Shown here one piece after another: positions 11,414 through 21,153 of a stretch of 64,000 bases of DNA. The notes below the pieces were generated by a model. That model was not told the DNA's origin. It made no database searches and saw nothing but the letters and a program-made list of their open reading frames with translations. The stretch's first letter is position 1; every line of letters starts with the position of its first letter. This DNA comes from Pectinophora gossypiella. Lineage: Eukaryota > Arthropoda > Insecta > Lepidoptera > Gelechiidae. A program made the position numbers and the translations under genes. The DNA lies in contig NC_065420.1 in assembly GCF_024362695.1 (NCBI RefSeq), forward strand, positions 7,471,920-7,535,919, read 5' to 3'.

Positions 11414-12007
11414 TTAATAGCCCTCAATGTCCCACTGCAGGGCAAAGGCCTCTCTTCCCTTCTTCCACTCCTCCCTGTTCCCAGCTTGTTCGCGCCACCG
11501 TTTCGAGAAGCGGTCTAACTCGTCGCGCCATCTTTTCCGTGGCCTTCCCCGACGTCTGACAGCACTTGCAGGAACCCACTCTGTAGCTTTTTTGGCCCAG
11601 AGGTCATCGGTCATTCGGGCAACATGTCCAGCCCAGTCCCATTTCAAGCAGGCAGCCTTTCTCGCTACGTCTGCTATTTTTGTTTTGGAACGCAGCGTGG
11701 TGTTTCGGATCCGATCGATCAATTTAACACCAAGGATGCTGCGTTCCATACCTCTCTGGCAAACCTTGAGTTTGGACTTTTGGATGTCAGTCAAAGACCA
11801 AGTCTGAGCGCTGTAGGTGAGAATGGGAAGAATGCACATGTCCATGACTTTGCGCTTCAAGGATAGCGGAAGATCACCCTTCATCATATCCTTCATGGAC
11901 CAGTAGCTCTTCCAGGCATTTATTGTTGTAGAAGAGGTTTGGACATTTAACCCACCACGCTCGTCCAGTGCGGGTTGGCGGGTGAGCGGTAAGCCTACTA
12001 TAAGCAT
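11414..12007 (-). pseudogene. RTE-type ORF2 C-terminal fragment in the CSP-b 5' intron
   Basis: An open frame of 197 codons, 5'-truncated. INAWKSYWSMKDMMKG, LPILTYSAQTWSLTD, LKWDWAGHVARM, RRRGRPRKRWRDELD and FALQWDIEGY-stop form the C-terminus of an endonuclease-reverse transcriptase of RTE type. The RT and endonuclease domains are absent, so it cannot move itself. The frame is intact to its stop, which suggests modest age. It lies between the proposed leader exon and ATG exon of CSP-b. Confidence 0.85.
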
Positions 12008-12403
12008 ATTAGAATACTATGAAAAAATAATAACAATTCGAAATTAATAACATTTATAAAACGCAAAACAGAATTCCCTGAAAATAAGGTATTTACTACT
12101 GAAGTAAATGACAGTGTGAATAGATTAGGTACTTACGGCTCGTGAGAAAATAATAATTGTAATTTGTTTACCAAAGAAAATAACCGGTTTATAAATTATT
12201 CTATTGGCCAAGTAGTTATTTACATAAAAAAAAACTCTATCTTATATCTAACGTTATTCCTTATCGTTTCGTTGTTCGTTATTATATTATCTTATCGTGT
12301 ATTCCTGTCATCTTATGGCTTAAAACTATTATGGCACATAAATACAGGTAACTTTTTGCTGCCTATCGATATTGTAAACCGATTATATTTTTTTGTTTAA
12401 ATC

Positions 12404-12488
12404 ACCTACCTTGTGTTTATAGGCACTAGACACTGCAATCGACTCGAGAGTTATAATTTCAAAAATCACGACTGATTCAGGTTTTATA
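12404..12488 (-). promoter_or_regulatory. Proposed CSP-b promoter, leader exon and donor
   Basis: On the minus strand TATAAAA (12488-12482) lies about 80 nt upstream of the donor CACAAG|GTAGGT (12410/12409-12404). The matching acceptor ACAG|A lies immediately before the ATG (CAG 11068-11066). The leader exon would be about 50 nt and its intron (12409-11066) contains an RTE insertion. Supported by motifs only. Confidence 0.42.
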
Positions 12489-12489
12489 C

Positions 12490-13976
12490 GAAATAATACT
12501 TAATCGCATTTGGGACTAAAACTCGTTTGTAATAAGTGCAGTGTTTCCATGGAATATTTCGTCATCGAATCGTTAAATAAATTGATGAATAATGACAATC
12601 AAATTTACCAAAATGCTGGTATTTTCACTTTGGCTATGTAAGTAGGTATCAATTTAGGTATATCAACATTTTGTGGCTTTTTAGTGATTTGCGTTCTATG
12701 CAGTCTTTTCTGATTAAGCTTTCATTCAATAACAAGGAACGGATGGTGTAACAAGGAACCGTCCGCGTCGATTTTGGTCAAGTGCGGAACATCCGGGATA
12801 AAAACTATATTTTCTCGTGGGTCTGAAACAATCTCCATACTTTAACCTAAATCGGTTTAACGATTTAAGCCAAGGTTCATGAGGTCGGTCCTTGACCTGA
12901 TAACTAACACGGGGGAAATAGTGATCGCAGGAGCCGTCACAAAATGTTATATTATCCTTAAAACTTAAAAACAGTGTTGAGTACTTGTCACATTTAGTCG
13001 TAAGTGTGTGAAATCAGTCGCCACCAACCTCGAAGACAGGTATATCCGGAATTTCAAGAAATGTTCTAATTATCGTCGGTCATGTAATGTCTAGGTCCAC
13101 GGAGTTTGTTAACTGATTTACCTAATTTTGTATAAATACGAATAAGTACATCTCGTTTGATCTAAACATAACTCTCTAAAATTAAGAAAAAAGTAAGTAC
13201 TTTTGAATTCTAATTGTTTTACCAAACTCTAAATCTAATTAAGAATCGATAGTAAGACTTTTTGACAACATGAAATAACATAGAATTATGCCTATATTCC
13301 CGACGGGAAGATATACACCCACTCTAGACTCTCATGAGCCTATTGTGATTTACTACAACATCACAAATAAATTCAAGTTCATAAAGTCGAATTCAGTGCT
13401 TAAGCCCAAGCTGAGATTTGAACTCGTGACATCACGATGTATGTCACACGTTCTACGAACTGACTAAGACTTTTTAATAGACATTTTAACATAAACGTGC
13501 AAAAAATAGGTGAAAAAGTGCGGTGTTCTTTTCATCTTTTCCTGTATACGTCCTTCATTCATTTCCTGCACATGGCTACAACATGACCGGTGTATAGATG
13601 GCAATCAGATTATTTTTACCTAAAAACCACATACCTACACATATTCATACAGAATCACGTTTCAGTAAAATGCGTGTGCGTTTATACAGAGATGGGAGGT
13701 CGGATGTCAAGCTATTAGTAATTGCTCAGCGGTTGTTGGAAAACAACAAGACATCTATTGCCTTCACATTGACACCTGACTCAGTCATTATATTCAAATG
13801 ATAAAACATTAACTACTTAGTAACATAACTACTTTGATAACCATGATTTAACGATCACTTAGTAAATTGCAGTTGCTTGTAGCGTTCCAGCATGTTATCC
13901 CAGGTAAGTTCCCCTAATCTACTGGGCCTATTTAGTTGATACCTTCAGAATAAAAAATCCCCTACACAATAGGCTA
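12490..13976. other. Intergenic, no gene or recognised repeat
   Basis: AT-rich, with only short chance frames. GTGCGGAACATCCGGGATAA near 12785 may belong to an old repeat, but no second copy is seen in the window. Confidence 0.4.
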
Positions 13977-14228
13977 GTTTCCAACTAGTCAAATAAGTTA
14001 CCTTTTACTAAACGTCAAAACATGAATTTGTTATTGAGTTTGTATGTAAAAGCACACTGACGACATAGAACAAAATATTAATATGTCGGACTTATTATCA
14101 CGTTTTGCTTGATTAAAATTCGTAGAATAAATAGAAAAAAGTAAATGTTTATCGACAGCTTTACATCCTTCTTTATTTAGAAATCAGAATTTATTATTTT
14201 ATCTTTGACATAGGACACTACCCAATTG
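13977..14228 (+). repeat. TTTTGACGTTTAGTAAAAGT MITE-like family, copy 2
   Basis: TTCCAACTAGTCAAATAAGT, CTTTTACTAAACGTCAAAAC and TTTAGAAATCAGAATTTATT. About 250 bp. Confidence 0.65.
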
Positions 14229-14702
14229 TTCTCGAGTATCTACTACCAAGATTTCATATCTTCCAGACTCATTGAGACAAGTAACTCGGTTATAAAGTAC
14301 GATGTGTAATGTCTGTGTAAAACAACGTGTTTTGTACGAAGTGTCGAGGGTGTGTCAGAAGGTACGTACGGAGTTACGAAGTCAACTCTTTTACACTGTT
14401 GGTCTTTGATCTAAGAGCATGCAGCATGCATGCATATGTTAGCATGCAGTTATGATTAACGATCTCTGAAAGTTATATTTTGATTTGTAGAATACGTTTC
14501 TTCGATGTTTTATTGTCAAAGCACTGGACAACATACTGATTCATATGTTTTAAAATGTACGATGGTGTAGTATGCTCCATATCTGCCTTCCAAGTCACAA
14601 GTTTTCCACTTAGTTTGGAAGTCAGTGGACCATGCTTTGTACCATGTTCCAGTTAAAAATAAGCTCAATGTACTAAAAATTGTTACTGTAACTGTTGACA
14701 AT

Positions 14703-14792
14703 AAACTATTATTTATTTATTATTTATTTATCCCCTTCGGTTGATTGACGGGGGGCCTTTCTTTGCCTAGCAGTGGGTCGTATAAAATCTGT
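14703..14792 (+). repeat. SINE/RTE 3'-tail fragment
   Basis: CCCCTTCGGTTGATTGACGG and GCCTAGCAGTGGGTCGTATA match the variant family B tail. Confidence 0.5.
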
Positions 14793-14925
14793 TTATGTTT
14801 ATGAGATATGAAACCAATTCCGATGAAAGAAAGAGACAGGAACTACTGGTATTCGAATCTGTGGCTGTCAATATACCAAAGATGTGTTGTATGGAAATCA
14901 ACAATAAGGTATATAAGGTATACAT

Positions 14926-15125
14926 CTGCCAAATAAGGTATATACAGGATGGCCCAGAAGTTCACGTTCAAAATAAAAATTAGATGGAGGGGCTCATTAG
15001 CTATCAGAAACACCCCATTGTATGTTCAGCGATTATTTATGGTTTAGCACATATGATATCTATCTAATTTTACATTTTGAACGTGAACTTCTGGGCCACC
15101 CTGTATATACCTTATTTGGCAGATG
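14926..15125. mobile_element. 200-bp palindromic MITE
   Basis: Arms of about 60 bp, starting CATCTGCCAAATAAGG and including GGCCCAGAAGTTCACGTTC, are repeated as the reverse complement at the other end. The centre is about 75 bp. It has no ORF and lies 60 bp left of the gypsy element. Inner CAGG/CCTG ends next to TATA suggest Tc1/mariner-type origin, but that is inference. Confidence 0.7.
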
Positions 15126-15185
15126 CAGTGACTAAGTCAAAATCCCAGTATATTTAATTATAGTTGTATATATTTTCACTTACCC

Positions 15186-16161
15186 TATTATGTAGGATAA
15201 TGTTAAGATCTAAGTTTGTTAAATAGTATCACAAAAATGTACTTATTATATTTACTTAAACATTTCACATTATCAAAACTATAATAGGATTGTTAACTAC
15301 GGTTCAACTAGTGCAACCGGTCTGTGGAGTGTTTAAGAATGGTGTGGAGGGTAAGCATACAAAAATATAAATCATGCTACTTCGGTGTCACACCGTCATA
15401 CGGTATGGTAGATAGGGTTTATGAATTTCGACGGTATTGTAACAGACCGGCGGGCCTAGTGGTAAAGCGTCCGCTTCCAGTGTACGAAGTCGTAGGTTCG
15501 ATTCCCAGCGAGGCAAAAGTCTTTTTGTATTTTTAAATTTCTTGAGTGGGAATCCAAAGTTAACCATTTTAGTTTTTAAGTAATTGTACGCGACGTATGA
15601 GGGCATTCGACCATTTCTTGTGTTTGAGGTCAAACCTGTGTCAACTGCAATTACTGGTCATTCAAAGATACCGACATAGATTGTGGAATTCATTGTGGAT
15701 TTGTGGAATTTATCCTGGCAATTTTTATTTATATTTATTATTACTTACATTCAGTGTGGTGCTACAAAAAGGGGTGAGTCCATAAGTCATAGAAAGGGAG
15801 GATAGTTAATAGACAAACTTTAGTATTCTGCCTCGGTGACTAATCCGTACAATTTTATTGTTGTAGCCTACCGATACGCCCTTTTTGATGGACGAGACCT
15901 AGAGAATAATTTCATCATAACCATTATTCATCATAACCATCCATAGCCCTGAGCTGCTAGCCGGTGGCAAGGTTTTGGCAGAGTTCCATCAACGTTGGCA
16001 AATAAAAACTCTCCTGGCGTCCAAGCATTAGATTAAGTTTAGTTTTAGTTTTTTTCTTTTTGTTTTTATTTAGCTTGGCTCATATGTATTCTTTTATTTA
16101 AATTAGTTATTAAACCTACCATATCATTGATAGTGTTTTATCATTACCTCAACCCATAACA
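15186..16161 (+). repeat. 5' LTR of the Ty3/gypsy element
   Basis: Begins TATTATGTAGG and ends CCCATAACA. Identity with the 3' copy begins exactly at 15186/21154. It carries a polyadenylation signal AATAAA at 16001-16006 and a tRNA-like segment near 15448-15514. Confidence 0.93.
15448..15514 (+). other. tRNA-like segment within the 5' LTR
   Basis: Contains CCTAGTGGTAAAG (A-box-like, 15455-15467) and a perfect B box GGTTCGATTCC (15495-15505) at tRNA-like spacing. Acceptor and T stems do not pair fully, so it is not a functional tRNA gene. The same segment is in the 3' LTR (B box 21463-21473). Confidence 0.6.
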
Positions 16162-16162
16162 A

Positions 16163-16174
16163 TGACGCCCAACG
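16163..16174 (+). other. Primer-binding site (PBS)
   Basis: TGACGCCCAACG starts one base after the 5' LTR. It differs at one base from TGGCGCCCAACG, the complement of a lysine tRNA 3' end widely used as primer. The primer assignment is inferred. Confidence 0.7.
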
Positions 16175-16416
16175 TTAAAACTTGTGGCTGTTGAGGTAGT
16201 GACTTCTTAGATTAAGTTTAGTTACAATTATAAATTTAGAGAGCCGGTATCACTAACTCTGATTAAGTGAAGTTTTGATTTATTTAAGATTAGTGGTTTA
16301 TGTTATATGTGTAGGATATTTTATATAGGTACTAGAAAGATATTTCTATATATTGTAAGACTAAAATTGTAGGTAAATAGATTATTTTCGTGTTAACTTT
16401 GGATTTGTGTTACAGT

Positions 16417-17895
16417 ATGGATCCCAACTATTTACTCAAAGATGAAGTGGAATTCGAACTTGCGTCTCGAGGTATTCACATTAAAACCGTTGTCTCGACA
16501 TTAAAGAAAATTCTTAGTGAACTAATGCTCAGTGAACAAACAGGCGCTGTGCCTTACAAAGTCTCTTCTCCTAAACAATGTCAGGAAAACCCTGCAGCTG
16601 AGCTGGAATTGTGTTTCCAGAAGTTAGGTATTCTTTCATCTTACATATCAGAAATAACTGACAAACCAGACAAGAGTCTTTTCAAGCGTATGATTTCACG
16701 CCTTTACCATGTGAGAAATCGCCTAGATTTAATCACTTCTATAGACCCAAAAGATATAGAACGCAAGGAGTTACTATTAGTTAGGAGTGATAATCTTCTC
16801 GCACAATTAGAACAAAAAGACGATATCGTAGATGCCGGAGATTTAACGACAGACATTAAGGACGCTTTGCACGAAACATTAGGGGATTTGGCTGATCAAA
16901 TAATAAATAAAATAGAAAGCAAATCAGGGAACGTTGTCAATATTAAAAATCATCCAAATTTCGAACACGGTCTAGGTGACAATAAAAATGTAAATTTTGC
17001 TATTGAAGAGTTGGAAATTTCAAAAATTGATAAATCAGCAAAATCACCTTACTTATTGCGTAGCTCTACTATCGATGAAGGCTTACCTAGACGCAAACTT
17101 GTTCCCGTTAGCCAATGGGGAGTGCAATTTTCCGGCGACAAAAGCTTAAGCGTTAATGCTTTTCTTGAAAGAGTGGATGAACTTAAAGATGCCCGTAACG
17201 CAACTAAGGAGGATTTATGGCGGTATGCTATTGACTTCTTTAAGGGGGACGCATTGATTTGGTATAGGGCAAATAAAGAATACGCCACTTCTTGGGATGA
17301 ACTCATTTTACTACTAAAGCGCACTTTCCAAGCTCCTTATTATCAAGAGGAGCTATTGTCAGAAATAAAAGCAAGAACGCAAGGTCAAAATGAGACACCT
17401 ACGATTTATATCTGTACCATGCAAAACATGTTTAACAGGTTACCCAATAAGATTTCTGAGCAGGAAAAGGTAATGATTGTTTTAAAGAACTTGCAACCGT
17501 ACTACCAAAGAGCTGTGTGTAGAGATGTGTTCACGTCCATAGCGGATCTCAATAATGTTTTGCGAATTGTAGAACAAACTAAAGTAAACTGTGATAATTT
17601 TGAAGAACCAAAACATTTTAAAACCACATTAGAGCCTGATTTGGCATATAGGGTCTCTACATACGCAAATGTGAGAAAAGAAATAAATGCGGTTGTGCAA
17701 TCTTCAGAGGCCAATATTGTCGAACCTAACAAAAAGCGCTGTTGGAACTGTCGAGAAGTAGGACACGTGTTTAGAGTTTGTTCTTTGCCTAAACAGCGTC
17801 TGTTTTGTTATAAGTGTGGTCGTTTTGGCGTAATTTCAAAGGACTGTCAATGTAAGGGAAACGGTACCGGGGAAAACGCAAGTCCTGCCAAGTAG
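16417..17895 (+). CDS. gag: Gag polyprotein of the Ty3/gypsy element
   Basis: 492 aa from the ATG at 16417 (MDPNYLLKDEVEFELASRG); the open frame extends 27 nt upstream without another ATG. The middle part (about 215-400; SQWGVQFSGDKSLSVNAFLE, WRYAIDFFKGDALIWYR, LLKRTFQAPYYQEELL) is a retrotransposon capsid domain of the kind also found in Arc-like proteins. The nucleocapsid has one good zinc knuckle, CWNCREVGHVFRVC (442-455, C-X2-C-X4-H-X4-C). A second, CYKCGRFGVISKDC (464-477), has Val in place of the zinc-binding His. The frame ends at TAG 17893-17895 and overlaps the pol frame by about 40 nt. Confidence 0.95.
   Translation: MDPNYLLKDEVEFELASRGIHIKTVVSTLKKILSELMLSEQTGAVPYKVSSPKQCQENPAAELELCFQKLGILSSYISEITDKPDKSLFKRMISRLYHVRNRLDLITSIDPKDIERKELLLVRSDNLLAQLEQKDDIVDAGDLTTDIKDALHETLGDLADQIINKIESKSGNVVNIKNHPNFEHGLGDNKNVNFAIEELEISKIDKSAKSPYLLRSSTIDEGLPRRKLVPVSQWGVQFSGDKSLSVNAFLERVDELKDARNATKEDLWRYAIDFFKGDALIWYRANKEYATSWDELILLLKRTFQAPYYQEELLSEIKARTQGQNETPTIYICTMQNMFNRLPNKISEQEKVMIVLKNLQPYYQRAVCRDVFTSIADLNNVLRIVEQTKVNCDNFEEPKHFKTTLEPDLAYRVSTYANVRKEINAVVQSSEANIVEPNKKRCWNCREVGHVFRVCSLPKQRLFCYKCGRFGVISKDCQCKGNGTGENASPAK
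17856..17895 (+). promoter_or_regulatory. Gag-pol overlap, candidate -1 frameshift region
   Basis: The pol frame is first open after TAA at 17853-17855, and gag stops at 17895. The run GGGGAAAAC at 17869-17877 resembles a slippery stretch but is not a perfect X-XXY-YYZ heptamer in the gag frame, so the slip site is unproven. Confidence 0.5.
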
Positions 17896-20800
17896 GTTTT
17901 CCCTCGGATAGAACGAATAAAGATTGGCAGAATTGGCTACACACGGTTAATCAGTTTATGACACAGGGATCGATTAACCCACTTTTATTAAGGAAACATA
18001 ATGATAATAGACCCTATGTAATTTTGGACATATTAGGGTATATGCATGCGGGTTTGTTGGATTCTGGAGCTAATCGTACAGCCATTAACTCGAAATTTTC
18101 AGATATCTTAAAATCGTTAGGTTTGAAATCCCATAAATCAGTAGCTACACGACTTTCTACCGCTGATGGTACATATCATAACGTGTCTGAATTTTTTGAC
18201 GTACCAGTTAAATTTGACAATCAGTTCAAGGTGGTCACAATGTTGGTGATGCCAAATTTAACTCAAAAAATTATTTTGGGCAAAGATTTTTTTGATCTGT
18301 TTGATATAAAATTTCAGTTTAGGAGTAACATCTATGATGAATCAGCCACAATTTGTTCTGTTATGCATCAACAGTCAGCCGTTATTTCTAGAAATGATTT
18401 CAGTGATCAACAGAATGAAGATTTATCTCAGTTAATTGATGAAATGAAACAAACCATCGGTACAGGATTGGGGAGGACCCATGTTATAAAACACACGATA
18501 GATACAGGTAACACTAAACCAATACATCAAAAGCAGTACAATTTCTCGCCTACCATTAGGAAAGAAATTGAACGCGAATTAGATAATATGCTCGAAAAAG
18601 ATGTAGTTGAACCATCGTATAGCTCGTGGTGTTCCCCAGTTTTAATTGTTAAAAAACCTAATGGTGATAACCGACTCTGTTTGGATAGCAGACAGCTAAA
18701 TAAAGTTACCAAAAGAGATACATACCCTTTGCCCAGAGTATCTTCCACCATCGATAATCTCCGTAATGCAAGATTCTTAAGCACTCTTGATCTCAAGTCC
18801 GCATTTTGGCAGATTGAATTAGACACAGAAAGTAAGGAAAAGACAGCTTTCGCTGTACCTGGTCGAGGATTGTTTCATTTCAAAGTCATGCCCTTTGGAC
18901 TTGTGAATGCATCGCAATCTCAACAGAGACTAATGGATATACTATTTCATTCCCTTGAGGGTAAAGTGTGGGCTTATTTGGACGACATAGTCGTGTGTTC
19001 GGAAACTTTTGACGAACATTTGGAGATTTTGAGGAAAGTCATGACTATTTTAAAGGAAGCACACTTGACCATTAATGTCGAAAAATGTAAATTTGCACGA
19101 GCTAGTTTGCGGTTCTTGGGATATATTGTTGACAAAGATGGGTTGCGCACGGATCCTGAGAAAGTATCCGCTATCTTAAATTTTTCTAGACCAAAGAATA
19201 TCAGGGAACTTAGGCGCTTTATAGGCATTGCAGGCTGGTATAGGAGATTTGTCAAAGATTTCTCAACAGTGGCTGCTCCATTACACAACCTCACTAAAGG
19301 TAAAAAGACCAGACATTTCATTTGGGATATAGAGGCAGAGAGAGCATTCATGACTCTTAAAACCTTGCTTACCAGTACACCGGTCATGATTTGCCCAGAC
19401 TTCTCGAAACCGTTCGTTATTCAGTGTGACGCTTCAAACAACGGCATTGGTGCAGTATTGTGTCAAAAAATTGGTGAATCTGAGCAGCCTGTTGCGTTTT
19501 TAAGCCGAAAACTGAGCGATCGGGAAAAACAATACTCCACTTCTGAGAGAGAATTGTTGAGTGTATTATACGCTATAGAGAAATTTAGACCTTACATTGA
19601 TGGTTTGCACTTTACTGTTATTACAGATCACAGTGCTTTGCTGTGGCTACATAAAATGAAAGACCCTCATGGCCGCTTAGCAAGGTGGGCCATGAAACTG
19701 CAACAATTTAATTTTAACATCGTTCATAGACCGGGCAAATGCAATATAGTTCCGGATGCACTATCCAGATCAATTAATGCTGTGGTTGAAATATCGCAAA
19801 TTGAAATTTTAGATAAACACAAAGACGATTGGTATAAGTCAAAAGTAAAAAAGATCCAAGAAAATCAAGAACGGGATGGCAGTTGGCTAGTTAATGAGGG
19901 TCTACTGTATAAGAAAATACATTTAAAGCAATACCCCAATGAAGAAAATGTTTGGAAGCTTTATGTACCACAATCTCTCAGAAGGGAAGTATTGAAAGAA
20001 TGCCATGATAAAATTACGTCAGGTCATTTTGGCATCCGCAAGACTGCTTTTAGAGTTAAGCAATCGTATTACTGGCCGAATATATTGGATGACGTCAAAG
20101 AATACGTTAGGTCTTGTGAAAATTGTGCTAAATTTAAAGTCTCCCAACTTTCGCCTTATGGACACATGGGTAATCATAGAGAAGTCTCTGGACCATGGCA
20201 ACTAATTTCTCTTGACTTAATGGGTCCCTTTCCAAGAAGCAAGAAGGGTAATACGATGCTTTTGGTAGTGACATGCTGTTTTAGTAAATTTGTTTTATTG
20301 TTCCCTTTGAAGACTGGTAAGGCAGACAAAATATGTGAAATTTTGGAGAACCAATTCTTGTTGTTTGGTGCTCCAAAAACTATCATATGTGATAACGGAA
20401 AACAATTCGATTCGAACTTGTTTAAAGATCTGGCCCATAAATATAATTACAATATTTGGTTCACACCGAATTATCATCCACAAAGCAATCCTACGGAACG
20501 TACAAACAGAGTAATAGGCACGATGATATCTACATACACCACTTCTAAGAAACATAATGAATGGGACTTACATCTTCAGGAAATAGGACATGCCATTAGA
20601 ACGGCAGTGCATGAGACGACTGGTTATACTCCTTCTTACCTGTTTTTTGGCAGAGAAAGCAACTGTCATAGGACTGACTTTTGTAATGTTAGTTTTGATG
20701 ACTCGCATCCGCCTATTTTCAATACAGAGGAGTTTATTGCAAACTTGCAAAACAGAAAACCCTTGTTAAAAGAGGTCGAAAACAAATTAAGACATGCTCA

Positions 20801-21041
20801 TGACTGCAGTAGAAAATTCTATGACATTAAACGTAGACCATCTCTTTTTCAAGTTGGCAATATTGTGTGGAAGAGAACGAAATATTTGTCCAGTGCAAAC
20901 AACAAGTTCATGGCCAAGCTCGCACCAAAGTTCGAAAAAGCTATTATCGTCGAGAAACTGTCACCTAACGTCTTTCGTTTAAATAACGCTTACGGCAAAA
21001 ATATCGGTGTCTGGCATGCCAAGGATTTAAAACATGTATAG
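17856..21041 (+). CDS. pol: Pol polyprotein of the Ty3/gypsy element (protease, RT, RNase H, integrase)
   Basis: The frame is open from 17856, -1 relative to gag, so expression probably needs -1 frameshifting; the first ATG is at 17958, from which there are 1027 aa (numbering used here). Protease: LLDSGANR, catalytic Asp35. Reverse transcriptase: STLDLKSAFWQIEL (Asp278), MPFGLVNASQ, and YLDD (340-343). RNase H: QCDASNNGIGAVL (Asp491), SERELLSVLYAI, TDHSAL (Asp557) and VPDALSR (Asp600). Integrase: the HHCC finger (His683, His690, Cys720, Cys723), then Asp753, Asp812 and Glu847 with 34 residues between the last two (HPQSNPTERTNR). The C-terminal region from about 960 resembles a GPY/F-type module but lacks a clear GPY/F. 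No stop or frameshift is seen in any domain and no env follows. Confidence 0.96.
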   Translation, partial: GKRYRGKRKSCQVGFPSDRTNKDWQNWLHTVNQFMTQGSINPLLLRKHNDNRPYVILDILGYMHAGLLDSGANRTAINSKFSDILKSLGLKSHKSVATRLSTADGTYHNVSEFFDVPVKFDNQFKVVTMLVMPNLTQKIILGKDFFDLFDIKFQFRSNIYDESATICSVMHQQSAVISRNDFSDQQNEDLSQLIDEMKQTIGTGLGRTHVIKHTIDTGNTKPIHQKQYNFSPTIRKEIERELDNMLEKDVVEPSYSSWCSPVLIVKKPNGDNRLCLDSRQLNKVTKRDTYPLPRVSSTIDNLRNARFLSTLDLKSAFWQIELDTESKEKTAFAVPGRGLFHFKVMPFGLVNASQSQQRLMDILFHSLEGKVWAYLDDIVVCSETFDEHLEILRKVMTILKEAHLTINVEKCKFARASLRFLGYIVDKDGLRTDPEKVSAILNFSRPKNIRELRRFIGIAGWYRRFVKDFSTVAAPLHNLTKGKKTRHFIWDIEAERAFMTLKTLLTSTPVMICPDFSKPFVIQCDASNNGIGAVLCQKIGESEQPVAFLSRKLSDREKQYSTSERELLSVLYAIEKFRPYIDGLHFTVITDHSALLWLHKMKDPHGRLARWAMKLQQFNFNIVHRPGKCNIVPDALSRSINAVVEISQIEILDKHKDDWYKSKVKKIQENQERDGSWLVNEGLLYKKIHLKQYPNEENVWKLYVPQSLRREVLKECHDKITSGHFGIRKTAFRVKQSYYWPNILDDVKEYVRSCENCAKFKVSQLSPYGHMGNHREVSGPWQLISLDLMGPFPRSKKGNTMLLVVTCCFSKFVLLFPLKTGKADKICEILENQFLLFGAPKTIICDNGKQFDSNLFKDLAHKYNYNIWFTPNYHPQSNPTERTNRVIGTMISTYTTSKKHNEWDLHLQEIGHAIRTAVHETTGYTPSYLFFGRESNCHRTDFCNVSFDDSHPPIFNTEEFIANLQNRKPLLKEVENKLRHAHDCSRKFYDIKRRPSLFQVGNIVWKRTKYLSSANNKFMAKLAPKFEKAIIVEKLSPNVFRLNNAYGKNIGVWHAKDLKHV

Positions 21042-21138
21042 GAGTAAATAAATAATAGTATAAAACAAAAACATATATATACATATATATTATATAAAAA
21101 AAATATATATACATAAATGGTTATATATTTTTTTTCTT

Positions 21139-21149
21139 GAGGGTAGGGG
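21139..21149 (+). other. Polypurine tract (PPT)
   Basis: GAGGGTAGGGG lies just before the 3' LTR, the expected plus-strand primer site. A 4-nt TATA separates it from the first base shared by the LTRs. Confidence 0.6.
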
Positions 21150-21153
21150 TATA

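Noticed and set aside
15324..15785. Frames of 60-80 codons inside the 5' LTR (and identical ones in the 3' LTR)
   Set aside because: Non-coding LTR sequence; one crosses the tRNA-like module and has no protein motif.
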